Shown here piece by piece: positions 1 to 8,491 of a stretch of DNA of 36,478 bases. Under the pieces are notes generated by a model. The model saw only the letters and a program-made list of their open reading frames with translations, had not been told where the DNA came from and ran no database searches. The stretch's first letter is position 1; every line of letters begins with the position of its first letter. Position numbers and translations under genes: made by a program. The stretch spans positions 1 through 36,478 of the forward strand of contig JAMFSE010000023.1 in NCBI GenBank assembly GCA_026225115.1, read 5' to 3'. Source of the DNA: Rhodovastum atsumiense (GTDB lineage Bacteria > Pseudomonadota > Alphaproteobacteria > Acetobacterales > Acetobacteraceae).

Positions 1-177
1 CACCACGAGAAGTTGTGGCCCAAGGTGGAAGGCGGTGGTGCGGGCGGATGTCCTTTTCTTACATTCGCAATCAAACCAAGTACATTTAATGACGATGGCG
101 ACGACGCTTATAACGAGTTGCGGGCCAAAATAGCAGCCAAAAAAGTTATCATTCCTGTCAACGAGGATGACGAATAA
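1..177 (+). CDS. 3' end of an unrecognised protein (partial)
   Basis: An open frame enters the window at base 1 and stops at TAA 175-177, giving 58 residues that end in VIIPVNEDDE. The visible part has a Gly-rich turn (GGGAGG), a short hydrophobic stretch (CPFLTFAI) and an acidic tail. I do not recognise the family. The last 20 bases overlap, tail to tail, the end of the MT-A70 methyltransferase on the other strand. Such a tight convergent overlap suggests both genes were acquired or evolved together, possibly as part of a phage-like or defence-like segment, but that is inference. Base composition is less GC-rich than in the housekeeping genes further right. Confidence 0.5.
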   Translation, partial: HHEKLWPKVEGGGAGGCPFLTFAIKPSTFNDDGDDAYNELRAKIAAKKVIIPVNEDDE

Positions 178-853
178 CGGGAAGCAAAAGTTGATCGCCT
201 AACGGCTCATTCTTGCCGACCTGGGAATGGTTGGCATACGTGTTCCAGGTTGGTTGGTAAGCTTCGTCAGCCTGATTGCCCCACGTTGTCCAGCCTTTGC
301 GGAGGCCACGTCCGAACATCTCCAGATATGGGCCCGGCGAGCATGATTCGATCAGGCCGTATTGTTCGTCCGGCTTGCGCGAGTGCTCGCGCTTGCGGGT
401 TTGCATCATATTCACTTGAGAACGGCCGGGGGCAAGCGTGCGAGCATTTTTCCCTCGAACACCGAAAAGGAGAATTTCCGTTACGTTTCGGAAATAAAAT
501 CCGACGCCGCGGCCGTCCGAACCGCCATCCTTCCTGATTTTGTGCCAAATGACATTGGACTTATATTGAAAACCCCAGGCCTGCAAAACTGCCAGTCCAT
601 CAGGCAGAAGAGCGTTTGGTACCCAAAGATATAGATGAGCCGTGTCATCGGCGACCATTGTTACCGGCAAGGCTTTGATCTCGGCAAGCGACATTGTGCT
701 GTAGCGATTGAGCCGTTTGTGCTCAGGTGCAACTTTTCCGGTCGAATTTTGGAAACGCCATGGCGGATCGGCCAAAATGGTTTTGAAGCGCCCGCCGTTA
801 GCTAGCGAGACGAGATCGGAAGCTGGATCCACCGTTTCCACTTTGACTAGCAC
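158..853 (-). CDS. MT-A70 family N6-adenine methyltransferase
   Basis: The protein of 231 residues carries the catalytic DPPW motif near residues 29-32 (ILADPPWRF), followed by a Rossmann-like SAM-dependent methyltransferase core typical of the MT-A70 family, which methylates adenine N6 in DNA or RNA. The start is GTG at 853, with a GGAG ribosome binding site about 7 bases upstream. It faces and overlaps the partial gene at 1-177. Bacterial MT-A70 proteins are common on prophages and islands as orphan methyltransferases; no restriction endonuclease is visible here, though the window edge hides the left side. The GTG start and lower GC agree with horizontal transfer. The target site cannot be read from the sequence. 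Confidence 0.85.
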   Translation of the reverse strand: MLVKVETVDPASDLVSLANGGRFKTILADPPWRFQNSTGKVAPEHKRLNRYSTMSLAEIKALPVTMVADDTAHLYLWVPNALLPDGLAVLQAWGFQYKSNVIWHKIRKDGGSDGRGVGFYFRNVTEILLFGVRGKNARTLAPGRSQVNMMQTRKREHSRKPDEQYGLIESCSPGPYLEMFGRGLRKGWTTWGNQADEAYQPTWNTYANHSQVGKNEPLGDQLLLPVIRHPR

Positions 854-1015
854 GACGAGCTCCGATCCGCGTTGTTGTCTGCATCTTACATTGAATAGAT
901 ATGTGATTGCTTGCCTTGGTCAGTCGAGTCTTATCAACAGCTTTGGTCAGCTTCCTATTCAATGAATATTTCACCTTCCTTAACCCATGCGCAGAGATCG
1001 ATTGTGCCGATAAAT
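854..1015. other. Gene-free spacer between the accessory edge and the SDR gene
   Basis: The 162 bases hold the upstream region of the MT-A70 gene and the downstream region of the SDR gene. They are clearly more AT-rich than the flanking coding sequence. I see no RNA gene or convincing terminator. The composition change may mark the edge of an acquired segment. Confidence 0.4.
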
Positions 1016-1798
1016 TCAAACAGGATCGTCTTTAATGACATATGCGGCGCTGATACCGCCATCAATCGAATAAGCGGCGCCGGTGATGTAGCTGGCTTCG
1101 TCGGAGGCGAGGAAGGCGACCAGATTGGCGATTTCTTCGGGTCTGCCGAGGCGGCCCATGGGCATGAAGGGGCGGCGGAGTTCCCAGGCTGCCTGGTCCG
1201 CCATGAAAGCATTGACGATCGGGGTGGCGGTGGGGCCGGGGCAGATGGCGTTGGCGCGGATGTTTTTCCGGCCGTACATGATGGCGAGTTCGCGGGTCAT
1301 GGACAGCACCCCGCCCTTGGCGGCGGTATAGGCGATTTGCGGGAAAGCCGAGCCGACGAGCGCCACCAGCGTAGCATTGTTGACGATGGCGCCGCCCCCG
1401 GCGGTGAGTAAATGCGGAATGCCGTATTTGCAGGCGAGGAAGACCGCGGTGAGGTTGGCGCCGATGGTGGCATTCCAGGCGGACAAGGGGGTTTCGACCG
1501 GCCCTGCGTCCTCGGCCGCAATGATGCCGGCGTTATTGAATATTATGTCGATGCCGCCCAATGCCTTGGCGCCGGCGGCAAAAATGGATTCGCAGGTGGC
1601 GGGGTCGGTGAGGTCGCCGATCGCGGTGACGGCGGCGCCGCCGGCGGTGGTGATGAGCTGGGCGGTTTCCTCGGCGGTGGCGGCGCGGATGTCGGAGACG
1701 ATGACTGCCGCACCTTCGGCGGCGAATTTCAGCGCGGTGGCGCGGCCGATGCCGCCGCCGGCGCCGCTGATGAAGGCGCGTTTATTCGTCAGACGCAT
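1016..1798 (-). CDS. SDR family NAD(P)-dependent oxidoreductase
   Basis: A classical short-chain dehydrogenase/reductase of 260 residues. The cofactor-binding glycine motif GAGGGIG lies near residues 12-18, the NNAG motif near residue 90 and the catalytic YTAAK near residues 157-161, with a PG motif after the active site (AICPGPTATP). The length is standard. The start ATG at 1798 lies inside the end of the upstream TIM-barrel gene (10-base overlap), so the two are almost certainly translated together. The substrate cannot be assigned; pairing with a sugar-phosphate-type TIM barrel suggests oxidation or reduction of a polyol or sugar derivative, as an inference. Confidence 0.88.
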   Translation of the reverse strand: MRLTNKRAFISGAGGGIGRATALKFAAEGAAVIVSDIRAATAEETAQLITTAGGAAVTAIGDLTDPATCESIFAAGAKALGGIDIIFNNAGIIAAEDAGPVETPLSAWNATIGANLTAVFLACKYGIPHLLTAGGGAIVNNATLVALVGSAFPQIAYTAAKGGVLSMTRELAIMYGRKNIRANAICPGPTATPIVNAFMADQAAWELRRPFMPMGRLGRPEEIANLVAFLASDEASYITGAAYSIDGGISAAYVIKDDPV

Positions 1799-2457
1799 GC
1801 GAGAATATCCTCAAGCTGGCTGCGCAAACTGCCTTTGCGGGGAGAGAAGGAGCCGTCGAAGGCGGCGGAGCCGATGGTGAAGGCGTCGCAGCCGGCGTCG
1901 CGCAAAGCCGCGATGCGGGCGGGGCTGTCGACGGCGCCCGCGCAGATCAGGCCGGTCTTGGCGCCCAGGGCGCGGCGGCCGGCGGCGGTGAGGTCGAGCG
2001 GGTCGGCTTCGGTGGCGCGGTAGGCCAGGAGATCGACGCCGGCGCAGCCCAAAGCGAGGAAGTTTTTTGTGTCGGCTTCGATGTCGGCGGGGCTGCCGCC
2101 GAGCAGAGTGGGATGGCCCTCTGGCCTGCCGGGGAAAGGGTAATAGGCGATGCCGGTGCCCTGCAGGATTCTCAAGGTGGGTTCGACCTGCGTACCTCCG
2201 AGCAGGCGGTCAACGCCGATTTCCACCGCGATACGGGCAGAGTTGAGGGCGGCCTCAGCGGTGGTGGCGACCACTTCCATATAGCTGGTGGCGCCGCTTT
2301 CCTTGATCATGCGGTTGAGGCTGCGCAGGGTTTCCAAATCGGCGCCGATGTCCTTGAAACCGACGTGTTTGAGGGCAACAGGTTGGATTTCCGCCATGAC
2401 CGCCAGGCAGTCGCTGACGGTCTGGTCCTGCCGGGTCAGCATGAAAATGAAATCCAT
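1789..2457 (-). CDS. HisA/HisF-like TIM-barrel protein, function unknown
   Basis: A 222-residue protein whose pattern fits a beta/alpha barrel with a phosphate-binding end: VALKHVGFKDIG near the start, GVDRLLGGTQV in the middle, and AGAVDSPARIAALRDAG then FTIGSAAFDG near the C terminus, as seen in HisA, NanE and related enzymes. I cannot name the reaction. It is the first gene of a two-gene unit with the SDR (10-base overlap) and lies 92 bases after surA on the same strand, so it may be read through from the lpt-surA block or have its own promoter. Its only upstream GGGAG is rather far from the ATG at 2457, so translation initiation may be weak. Confidence 0.7.
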   Translation of the reverse strand: MDFIFMLTRQDQTVSDCLAVMAEIQPVALKHVGFKDIGADLETLRSLNRMIKESGATSYMEVVATTAEAALNSARIAVEIGVDRLLGGTQVEPTLRILQGTGIAYYPFPGRPEGHPTLLGGSPADIEADTKNFLALGCAGVDLLAYRATEADPLDLTAAGRRALGAKTGLICAGAVDSPARIAALRDAGCDAFTIGSAAFDGSFSPRKGSLRSQLEDILACV

Positions 2458-2549
2458 TGGTGGCAGGCGGCTCCCGTTGATGCCGGGATTGTACGGGGAA
2501 TATGCGTTGGAGGAAAGTAAGTTTCTTGGGTTGGAAGGGGATGGGGCGG

Positions 2550-3842
2550 TTACGCGCCGTTCTGGGTGATGATGGAGCGGTGGCGCAGGTTGTCCAGGAG
2601 TTGCTGGGATTCCAGCTGGATGCGCTGTTGGATGATGGCGTTGGCGATGGCGTCATCCGAGGGCAGGCCGACCGGGCTGCTCTCACGCAAGCAGACAATG
2701 ACGATGGAGGCGCCGTCCAGCGCCACCAGCGGCGGGCTGACCTGGTTCAGCGGCAGGTTGGCGAGCATCGCCTGGAAGGCCGGCGGGGTGACGCCGGAGA
2801 GGTTTACCGGGCCGGGATCGGCCGGGCGGGGCGTGCCGTATTTGGCGTTCAGCGCCTCCATATCCGGGCAGGAATGCACGCTGTGGCCATCGTTCACCAG
2901 CTTGGTGATGATCGCCGCCTGGGCCGGGCCGACCTGGCCGTTGGTGATCGGGCTGCTGTAGGGCACGAAGACCTGGCGCATCGAAATCATGGTCGTCATG
3001 TCGCTGCCGAGCGTGTGGGTGCCCTGCATCTGCACGATGTAATAGCCGCCGGGCACCCGGATCGGGTTGCTGATGGCGCCGGCCGGCATGGTCTGCACGA
3101 CCGCGGCGACGCTGGGATCGAGCTGCCTGAGCGCGGTGAAGCCGATATCGCCGCCGCTGAGCGCGCTGTCGGCCTGGCTGAACTGCGCGGCGACGATCGG
3201 GAAGGGCGCGCCGGCGCGCAATTGCTTGATGACGGTGTTGGCAAAATCCTGCGCCGTTTGGTCATCCTGCGGGTCGGTGACGGGGATGAAGATTTCCGCC
3301 AGATGATATTGCGTGCTGCCGATCCGCGATTTCAGGGCTTTCTTTTCAGCGGCGATGTCGCCTGGGGTGGGTTTCAGCGCCGGCCCGAGCACCTGGTGCA
3401 GCACATCCTGCCAGCCGATTTCGGTGCGCAGCTGGTTGATGAGGGTTTGAAAATTGATGCCGATGCTCTGCAGCTTGGCGCGCAGCTCCCCGGGCTGCAT
3501 GTTGTTGCCCTGCTCGATATGGCCGACCGCGTTCAGGATGTCGGCTTCCGGCACGACGATGTTGCGCTTGTTGATTTCCTGCATCTGCAGGGTCTGGTCG
3601 ATCAGCTCGCGGGCGATCTGCGGCGACATGCGGGTGATGATGTCGGGGGTCTGCGGCATGCCGGTGGACAATGCCAGCAGCCGGGCGCGGTTCTGCACAT
3701 CGTTATTGGTGATCAGCTGGCCGTTGACGACAGCGACGATATTTGCGTCCTGCGCGGAGGCAGGGCTAGAGGCGGCGGCGATACCGGCGAGGGTTGCACC
3801 AAACAGCGCGGCGCCGGTCATTACGCGTAAAAACTGCTTCAT
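2550..3842 (-). CDS. surA: Periplasmic chaperone / peptidyl-prolyl isomerase SurA
   Basis: The protein of 430 residues opens with a Sec signal peptide (MKQFLRVMTG, hydrophobic core, cleavage near SPASAQD). The SurA N-terminal chaperone domain follows (IVAVVNGQLITNNDV and an LIDQTLQMQE helix), then one clear parvulin (PpiC-type) domain around residues 165-280 with the SALSGGDIGF and GGYYIVQ motifs, and a weaker second region. SurA escorts outer-membrane beta-barrels, including LptD, across the periplasm. Its start overlaps the lptD stop in an ATGA (3842-3839), so the client and its chaperone are translationally coupled. The length matches alphaproteobacterial SurA. Confidence 0.92.
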   Translation of the reverse strand: MKQFLRVMTGAALFGATLAGIAAASSPASAQDANIVAVVNGQLITNNDVQNRARLLALSTGMPQTPDIITRMSPQIARELIDQTLQMQEINKRNIVVPEADILNAVGHIEQGNNMQPGELRAKLQSIGINFQTLINQLRTEIGWQDVLHQVLGPALKPTPGDIAAEKKALKSRIGSTQYHLAEIFIPVTDPQDDQTAQDFANTVIKQLRAGAPFPIVAAQFSQADSALSGGDIGFTALRQLDPSVAAVVQTMPAGAISNPIRVPGGYYIVQMQGTHTLGSDMTTMISMRQVFVPYSSPITNGQVGPAQAAIITKLVNDGHSVHSCPDMEALNAKYGTPRPADPGPVNLSGVTPPAFQAMLANLPLNQVSPPLVALDGASIVIVCLRESSPVGLPSDDAIANAIIQQRIQLESQQLLDNLRHRSIITQNGA

Positions 3843-6109
3843 AGGGCACTGAATCCAACATTTCCGAGTGATTTAAAGGTGATCTGGATGAGCACCGTGG
3901 TGCTGCCGTTGTCCAGGTTGAAGGAGGTGAAGCGCTCGTCATAGAGCAAATTGATCGCCATGCATTCATTCTGCCAGCCGGCGCTGAAATTGGCGGAGTC
4001 GAACTGGCCGGTCTGCAGGTTGCGCTCGGTGCCGGCGGCGAGGCTGTAGGCGCCGACATTGGTGTCGACATTGGCGGTGAATTCATTGCGCGGCACGTAA
4101 TAGCCGGCCGGGAGCGAGCTCGGGTTATTCAGCTGGAAGCCCTGCTGGTAGAGCACATAGGGATTGGTGTTGGCGTAGAGATAGCCGCCGGTGAAATTCA
4201 GCGCATGGACGCCGGCAGTGGCGGTGGCGTCGATCATCCGGGCGCCGAGATCGTCATGGCTGAGCCGGGTCCGGTAGGTCAGGTTCAGATAGGGGTTGGG
4301 CGCCACGGAGGCGCGGGCGACGATGTCGGAGATGTTGTCGGTCAGGCCGGAGGCCGGCAGATAGTCGTAATCCTTATGGAAGCGGTAGGACTGGCCAACG
4401 ATGCCGTCCACGAAGGTGCCTTGCGGCAGGTACCAGGAGGCGTGCAGCGCGTAATCCACACGGGTGCCGCCTTCCAGCCGGTCGATGCCGGGGTAGCGGT
4501 TGAAGTCGAACAGGTTGGCGTCGGAGAATTCCAGATCCAAACTGTCTTCGTTCGGGATTTTCGGGTTCTGGCTGATGCCGATGTTCGGCGCCGCCACGAA
4601 TTGCACTTCCGGCTCGATGATCTGGCTGCCGTAGCCGGAGCGGATGAACGGCCAGCGCATGAAGGCGGCGCTGTAGACCTCGGCGCGGCCGGTGCTGGCG
4701 GTATTATAGGACGAGAAGTTCGGCTGCTGGTACAGCTTGCTCGCATCATAGCCGGCGGAGACCAGCTGCACGCGCATCTGCCATTGCTGCCCGAGCGGGC
4801 CGTTGAAGGGGATTTTATAGCCGCCGGTCATCGACATGCGGCGGGTATTGGTGCCGACGTCGCGCTCTACATTGAAGGCGTCGGCGGCGATGCTGAAGCG
4901 GCCGCCGAATTCGTCCGGGTCCGATTCGAAATTATATTGCCCGTAGGGCAGCACGATCGGCAGCGTGCTTTGGGTGATGCTGGAGACCAGGCCCTGATAG
5001 GTATCCGCCTCGACCTTGGTGTAGGAGCCGGCGCCGAAGCCTTCCAGGTAGATGTTGCTGGCGAGGAAGGCGCTGTTGGGCAGGATACTGAAGTCGTTCA
5101 GATAATCCGGGTTGGAGGCATGGTCGTAGGTAAAGCCGGCGCGCCAATTCTGGTTCAGGTCGAAGGTGCCGGAAGAGAAGATCGCATTGCCGAATTGGCC
5201 ATTATCGTTGCCGCCGGAAATATCGATGTTCAGGATGCCGTTGTTGAAGGCCTTGCGGTATTTCGCATCCAGCGCCGGGCCGGTTTTGACGGCGATGATC
5301 GGCGTCAGGGTGATGTCCGAGGATTTGTTGATCACGATATAATAGGGCAGCGCCGTGAAGAAGCCGAGCCGGGTCGTCGAGCCGATCGAGGGGATCAACA
5401 GGCCGGTCTGGCGCTTCACCGCAGGGTCGGGCTGGGTCATGTACGGCATGTAGAAAATCGGGAAGCCGTGGACTTCCATCACGGCGTTTTCGTATTCGAT
5501 GCGCTTATGCTGCAGATCGCGGGTCGCCGAGCTGGCGCGGATTTGCCATAAAGGTGGTTTCGTCGGGTCGGTTTTGCAAAGGTTGCAGGTAGAATAGACG
5601 ATTTTCGAGAGCCGTTCGATATCGCCGTTATAGCGCTGGCCGCCGTTGGCGATCATGCGGCCGTTCTGTGCCAGCCTGGCGGCGACGCCCAGCATGACGG
5701 CATTTTTCATGCCCTTCGAGAGCACCGCATGATCGGCATACACTGTCTCGCCGCCGGGCTCGGAGAGCACGACATTGCCGCTGGCGGTGACGACGTCGGT
5801 ATTGCGGTTGAGCACCACCTGGTCGGCGTACAGGGTCTGGCCGTTCTGCCAGGCGCGGACATGGCCGCTGGCGGTGACGATGTTGTTGGTCTTGTCGTAA
5901 TTGATGCTGTCGGCGAGGAAGGTGACCGGGGCGTTGTTGTTGGTCTGGCCGGTTGGGATGTCGACCGTCGTGCCGGCGGGCGGGGCGGTTTGCGACCATG
6001 CTGTGAGCGGCAGGCCGGACAGGGTCGCGGCCAGCACCGCCACCAGCGCGCCGGCGCAAGCGGCGCTGAGGCGCGCCCGAATTCTCAGCCAATAGGTGCT
6101 TCCCTGCAT
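3839..6109 (-). CDS. lptD: LPS-assembly outer-membrane protein LptD
   Basis: LptD inserts lipopolysaccharide into the outer leaflet of the outer membrane. After a signal peptide (ending near AWSQTAPP) there is an OstA/LptA-like domain (FLADSINYDKTNNIVTASGH), then a long beta-barrel domain to the C terminus. Cysteine pairs expected for the LptD disulfides are suggested by STCNLC in the N-terminal half and NECMA near the end. The ATG at 6109 was chosen because it gives a normal signal peptide; an ATG at 6121 is possible but sits directly on its GGAAG. At 6121 the gene would overlap lptG by 8 bases. It is followed by surA in an ATGA overlap. About 756 residues, usual for the class. Confidence 0.92.
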   Translation of the reverse strand: MQGSTYWLRIRARLSAACAGALVAVLAATLSGLPLTAWSQTAPPAGTTVDIPTGQTNNNAPVTFLADSINYDKTNNIVTASGHVRAWQNGQTLYADQVVLNRNTDVVTASGNVVLSEPGGETVYADHAVLSKGMKNAVMLGVAARLAQNGRMIANGGQRYNGDIERLSKIVYSTCNLCKTDPTKPPLWQIRASSATRDLQHKRIEYENAVMEVHGFPIFYMPYMTQPDPAVKRQTGLLIPSIGSTTRLGFFTALPYYIVINKSSDITLTPIIAVKTGPALDAKYRKAFNNGILNIDISGGNDNGQFGNAIFSSGTFDLNQNWRAGFTYDHASNPDYLNDFSILPNSAFLASNIYLEGFGAGSYTKVEADTYQGLVSSITQSTLPIVLPYGQYNFESDPDEFGGRFSIAADAFNVERDVGTNTRRMSMTGGYKIPFNGPLGQQWQMRVQLVSAGYDASKLYQQPNFSSYNTASTGRAEVYSAAFMRWPFIRSGYGSQIIEPEVQFVAAPNIGISQNPKIPNEDSLDLEFSDANLFDFNRYPGIDRLEGGTRVDYALHASWYLPQGTFVDGIVGQSYRFHKDYDYLPASGLTDNISDIVARASVAPNPYLNLTYRTRLSHDDLGARMIDATATAGVHALNFTGGYLYANTNPYVLYQQGFQLNNPSSLPAGYYVPRNEFTANVDTNVGAYSLAAGTERNLQTGQFDSANFSAGWQNECMAINLLYDERFTSFNLDNGSTTVLIQITFKSLGNVGFSAL

Positions 6110-6113
6110 TGCC

Positions 6114-7238
6114 TCAGCCATCTTCCAGATGCAGCAACAACGCAAGGGCCAGCAGCAGGCCGGCCACCGCCGGCGCCCAGGCCGCCAGGTAAACCGGGAT
6201 TGCGCCGGAGGTGCCGAACTGGTCGGCGACGTCGGAGATCATGAACAAGGCAAAGCCGCAGCCGACTCCGCTGACCAGCATCTGGGTGGCGCCGCCGCGG
6301 CGCGATGGCCGCATTGAGAAGCCGGCGGCAACCAGCGCCATAGTGGCGCAGAGCAAGGGCAGCGCCAGCAAGGCCTGGAACGCCAGCTGATGCTGGATGG
6401 CGGAGAATCCGGAGCGTTTGAGCAGGCGGATGAAGCCGGGGAGCGCCCAGAAGGAGAGCGCGCTCGGCGAGGCGAAGCTTTCCTGGACGCGGTGCACGGT
6501 GAGGTCGGTGGGGAAGGCCAGCTCGTGCTGGTGCAAAGGTTCGGCATCCGGCAGCAGCACCGAGACGCCGTGCAGCTGCCAGGCGCCGCTGGTGAGGGTC
6601 GCCTGATGGGCTTCCAGCCGCTGCAGCAGGCTGGTGTCCTGGCCAAGCCGCAGCACGCTGACCTTGTCGGCGCGCAGGACGTTTTCAGTGAGCCGCACAT
6701 TGGTGGCGTGCAGCACCGCGACGCCGTTCGGGGTCAGGCCGTTATCGGCCTGGCGGACCCAAAGATCGCCGCCGGTGAGCGAGAGCGGGCCGCCGCCGAC
6801 CGCCAGATAGGCGTTGTACAGGGTCTCGGCGCGGGCGAACATGACGGCTGAGAGCGGGCTGATGGCGGCGGTGCCGACGGCGCCCAGAAGTGTCGCCAGC
6901 AATACCGGCGTTGCCAGAAACTGCCAGGCGGAGACGCCGGCGGCGCGGGCGACCACCAGCTCGGATGAGCGCGTCAGGCGCCAGAAGGCGAAAATGCCGC
7001 CGAGCAAGACCGAGAAAGGCAGGATTTGCATGACGATCCAGGGCACCCGCAGCAGTTCCATCTCGACGACGATGCCGAAGGTCGCGTTGGTGGAGCTGAC
7101 CGCTTCGCGAAGCAGTTCCAGGAAGTCGAACAGCGCCACCAGCGCAGAGAGCGCCGCCAGCATGACCAGGACGGCGGCGGCGAACTGGCGGCCGAAATAG
7201 ACCGACAGCGTGAACGGGATCGCGTTCGAGGCGCTCAT
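6114..7238 (-). CDS. lptG: LPS export ABC transporter permease LptG
   Basis: A 374-residue inner-membrane permease of the YjgP/YjgQ family. It has hydrophobic segments near the N terminus (FAAAVLVMLAALSALVALFD), further ones around residues 60-120, a periplasmic beta-jellyroll middle part, and three C-terminal segments ending at LLLALALLLHLEDG. With LptF and the ATPase LptB (not in this window) it extracts LPS from the inner membrane and passes it to the Lpt bridge. The start at 7238 forms an ATGA with the lptF stop; the open frame continues upstream, but only this start fits the family and the overlap. Gene order lptF-lptG-lptD-surA makes this an envelope-assembly operon. Confidence 0.92.
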   Translation of the reverse strand: MSASNAIPFTLSVYFGRQFAAAVLVMLAALSALVALFDFLELLREAVSSTNATFGIVVEMELLRVPWIVMQILPFSVLLGGIFAFWRLTRSSELVVARAAGVSAWQFLATPVLLATLLGAVGTAAISPLSAVMFARAETLYNAYLAVGGGPLSLTGGDLWVRQADNGLTPNGVAVLHATNVRLTENVLRADKVSVLRLGQDTSLLQRLEAHQATLTSGAWQLHGVSVLLPDAEPLHQHELAFPTDLTVHRVQESFASPSALSFWALPGFIRLLKRSGFSAIQHQLAFQALLALPLLCATMALVAAGFSMRPSRRGGATQMLVSGVGCGFALFMISDVADQFGTSGAIPVYLAAWAPAVAGLLLALALLLHLEDG

Positions 7239-8368
7239 TGCGCGGCCGGACGGCGCAGGCGCGGCTGGACCAGACTGCGCGGCATGAACAGCATGACGCC
7301 GGCGGCAAGCCCGGGCAGCAATGTGACCAGCCAGATCATGGGCAGCAGCGTCAAATGCTTGGCGACGAAATTGTTGACGCCGAGCCCGGCCGCAACCAGC
7401 AAGGTGACGATCGCCACGGCCAGAAACGGGCGCAGCAGGCCGCCGTGGCGGCGGAAGGCGCCGCCAAGCGTCGCCAGCAAACCGATCAGCGTGAAGCTCA
7501 CGACGGTCAGCGGCGCGGTGAGGCGGCGATGCGCCTCGATCAGCCATTTGGATTGGTCGGCGGCGCTAAGGCCCGGACCGGGATGCAGCAGTTCGAACAG
7601 CGAGGCGTCGGCGGCGTCGGGCCGGCCGGCGGCCTCGCTTTGCTGGCTGCCGGAAAGATTGACGGTGTTGCGCTCGAAGGTCAGCAGGTCGAGGCGGCCG
7701 GTTTGCGCGTCCAGCTGCTCGCGTGAGCCGTGTTCCAGCTGCACGATCGGGCCGTTGGCGCTGACCGTGAGCTGGCCGGAACGGGCCAGGATGGTGGCGG
7801 GGGAATCGCTCTGCCTGCCGTCCTCAATGAGGATGCCGCGCAGGCTGTTGTCGCTGCCGCGCGATTGCACATAGACGGTGACGTCGCTGGAGACGGGGGT
7901 GAAGACGCCCGGCTCCAGCAGGAATGCGGCGATCTGGTTGCGGATCTCGAACTCGTAGGCGCGGAAGGAGTTGAGGCTGGCGGGGACCAGGAAGATGTTG
8001 AGGAAATAGCAGATCAGCATGGCCGCGGCGGCGACCATCAGCGCCGGACGGGCGAGGGTGAGGTCGGACATGCCGGCGGCGCGCATGACGGTGAGTTCCC
8101 GGTCGCCGGCAAGGCGGGCGTAGATGAACAGCACGACGATGAAACAGGTGATCGGCAGGATGGTCGCAACGAAGCTTGGGATCAGCAGGAAGGTCAGCTT
8201 TACGAAAACCAGCGGCGAGAGTCCGCGGTTGACGATGATCTGGATGAATCGCAGCGATTGCGTCAGCCAGATCAACGCTACCAGCCCGGCGGTGACCAGG
8301 ACCAGCGACAGCGTCAATTGGCTGAGTACATAACGGTCGATCCGGGTGAGGACGCGAGAGCGGGCCAT
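7235..8368 (-). CDS. lptF: LPS export ABC transporter permease LptF
   Basis: A 377-residue permease of the YjgP/YjgQ family, partner of LptG. It starts MARSRVLTRIDRYVLSQL, with a first membrane segment at about residues 14-35, others near 50-75 and 95-120, a soluble periplasmic middle, and three C-terminal segments before a basic tail (RSLVQPRLRRP). It is the first gene of the lptFGD-surA block. The 123 bases to the divergent pdxY start (8369-8491) must hold the promoters of both directions. Confidence 0.92.
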   Translation of the reverse strand: MARSRVLTRIDRYVLSQLTLSLVLVTAGLVALIWLTQSLRFIQIIVNRGLSPLVFVKLTFLLIPSFVATILPITCFIVVLFIYARLAGDRELTVMRAAGMSDLTLARPALMVAAAAMLICYFLNIFLVPASLNSFRAYEFEIRNQIAAFLLEPGVFTPVSSDVTVYVQSRGSDNSLRGILIEDGRQSDSPATILARSGQLTVSANGPIVQLEHGSREQLDAQTGRLDLLTFERNTVNLSGSQQSEAAGRPDAADASLFELLHPGPGLSAADQSKWLIEAHRRLTAPLTVVSFTLIGLLATLGGAFRRHGGLLRPFLAVAIVTLLVAAGLGVNNFVAKHLTLLPMIWLVTLLPGLAAGVMLFMPRSLVQPRLRRPAAQ

Positions 8369-8491
8369 TGAGGGGGGTTTTGGCCTTGGACCGGACTAAA
8401 GGCAAGGCTGCTCCGCAATGGGGAAAGGCCACGCAAAAGGGCGGGTGCGGGGGCTATGGCGCGCGGCCGGAAACTGGTGTTTGGGTGGCGC

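Noticed and set aside
2502-3830. A 442-codon open frame on the plus strand
   Set aside because: It lies wholly antisense to surA, is very rich in Gly/Asp/Arg/Ala from the high-GC third positions, and has no domain pattern.
4205-5551. A 448-codon plus-strand frame antisense to lptD
   Set aside because: Low-complexity composition typical of a shadow frame; lptD is well supported.
7239-7547. Upstream extension of the lptG frame
   Set aside because: It overlaps lptF coding sequence in another frame; ATG 7238 gives the normal ATGA overlap and family start.
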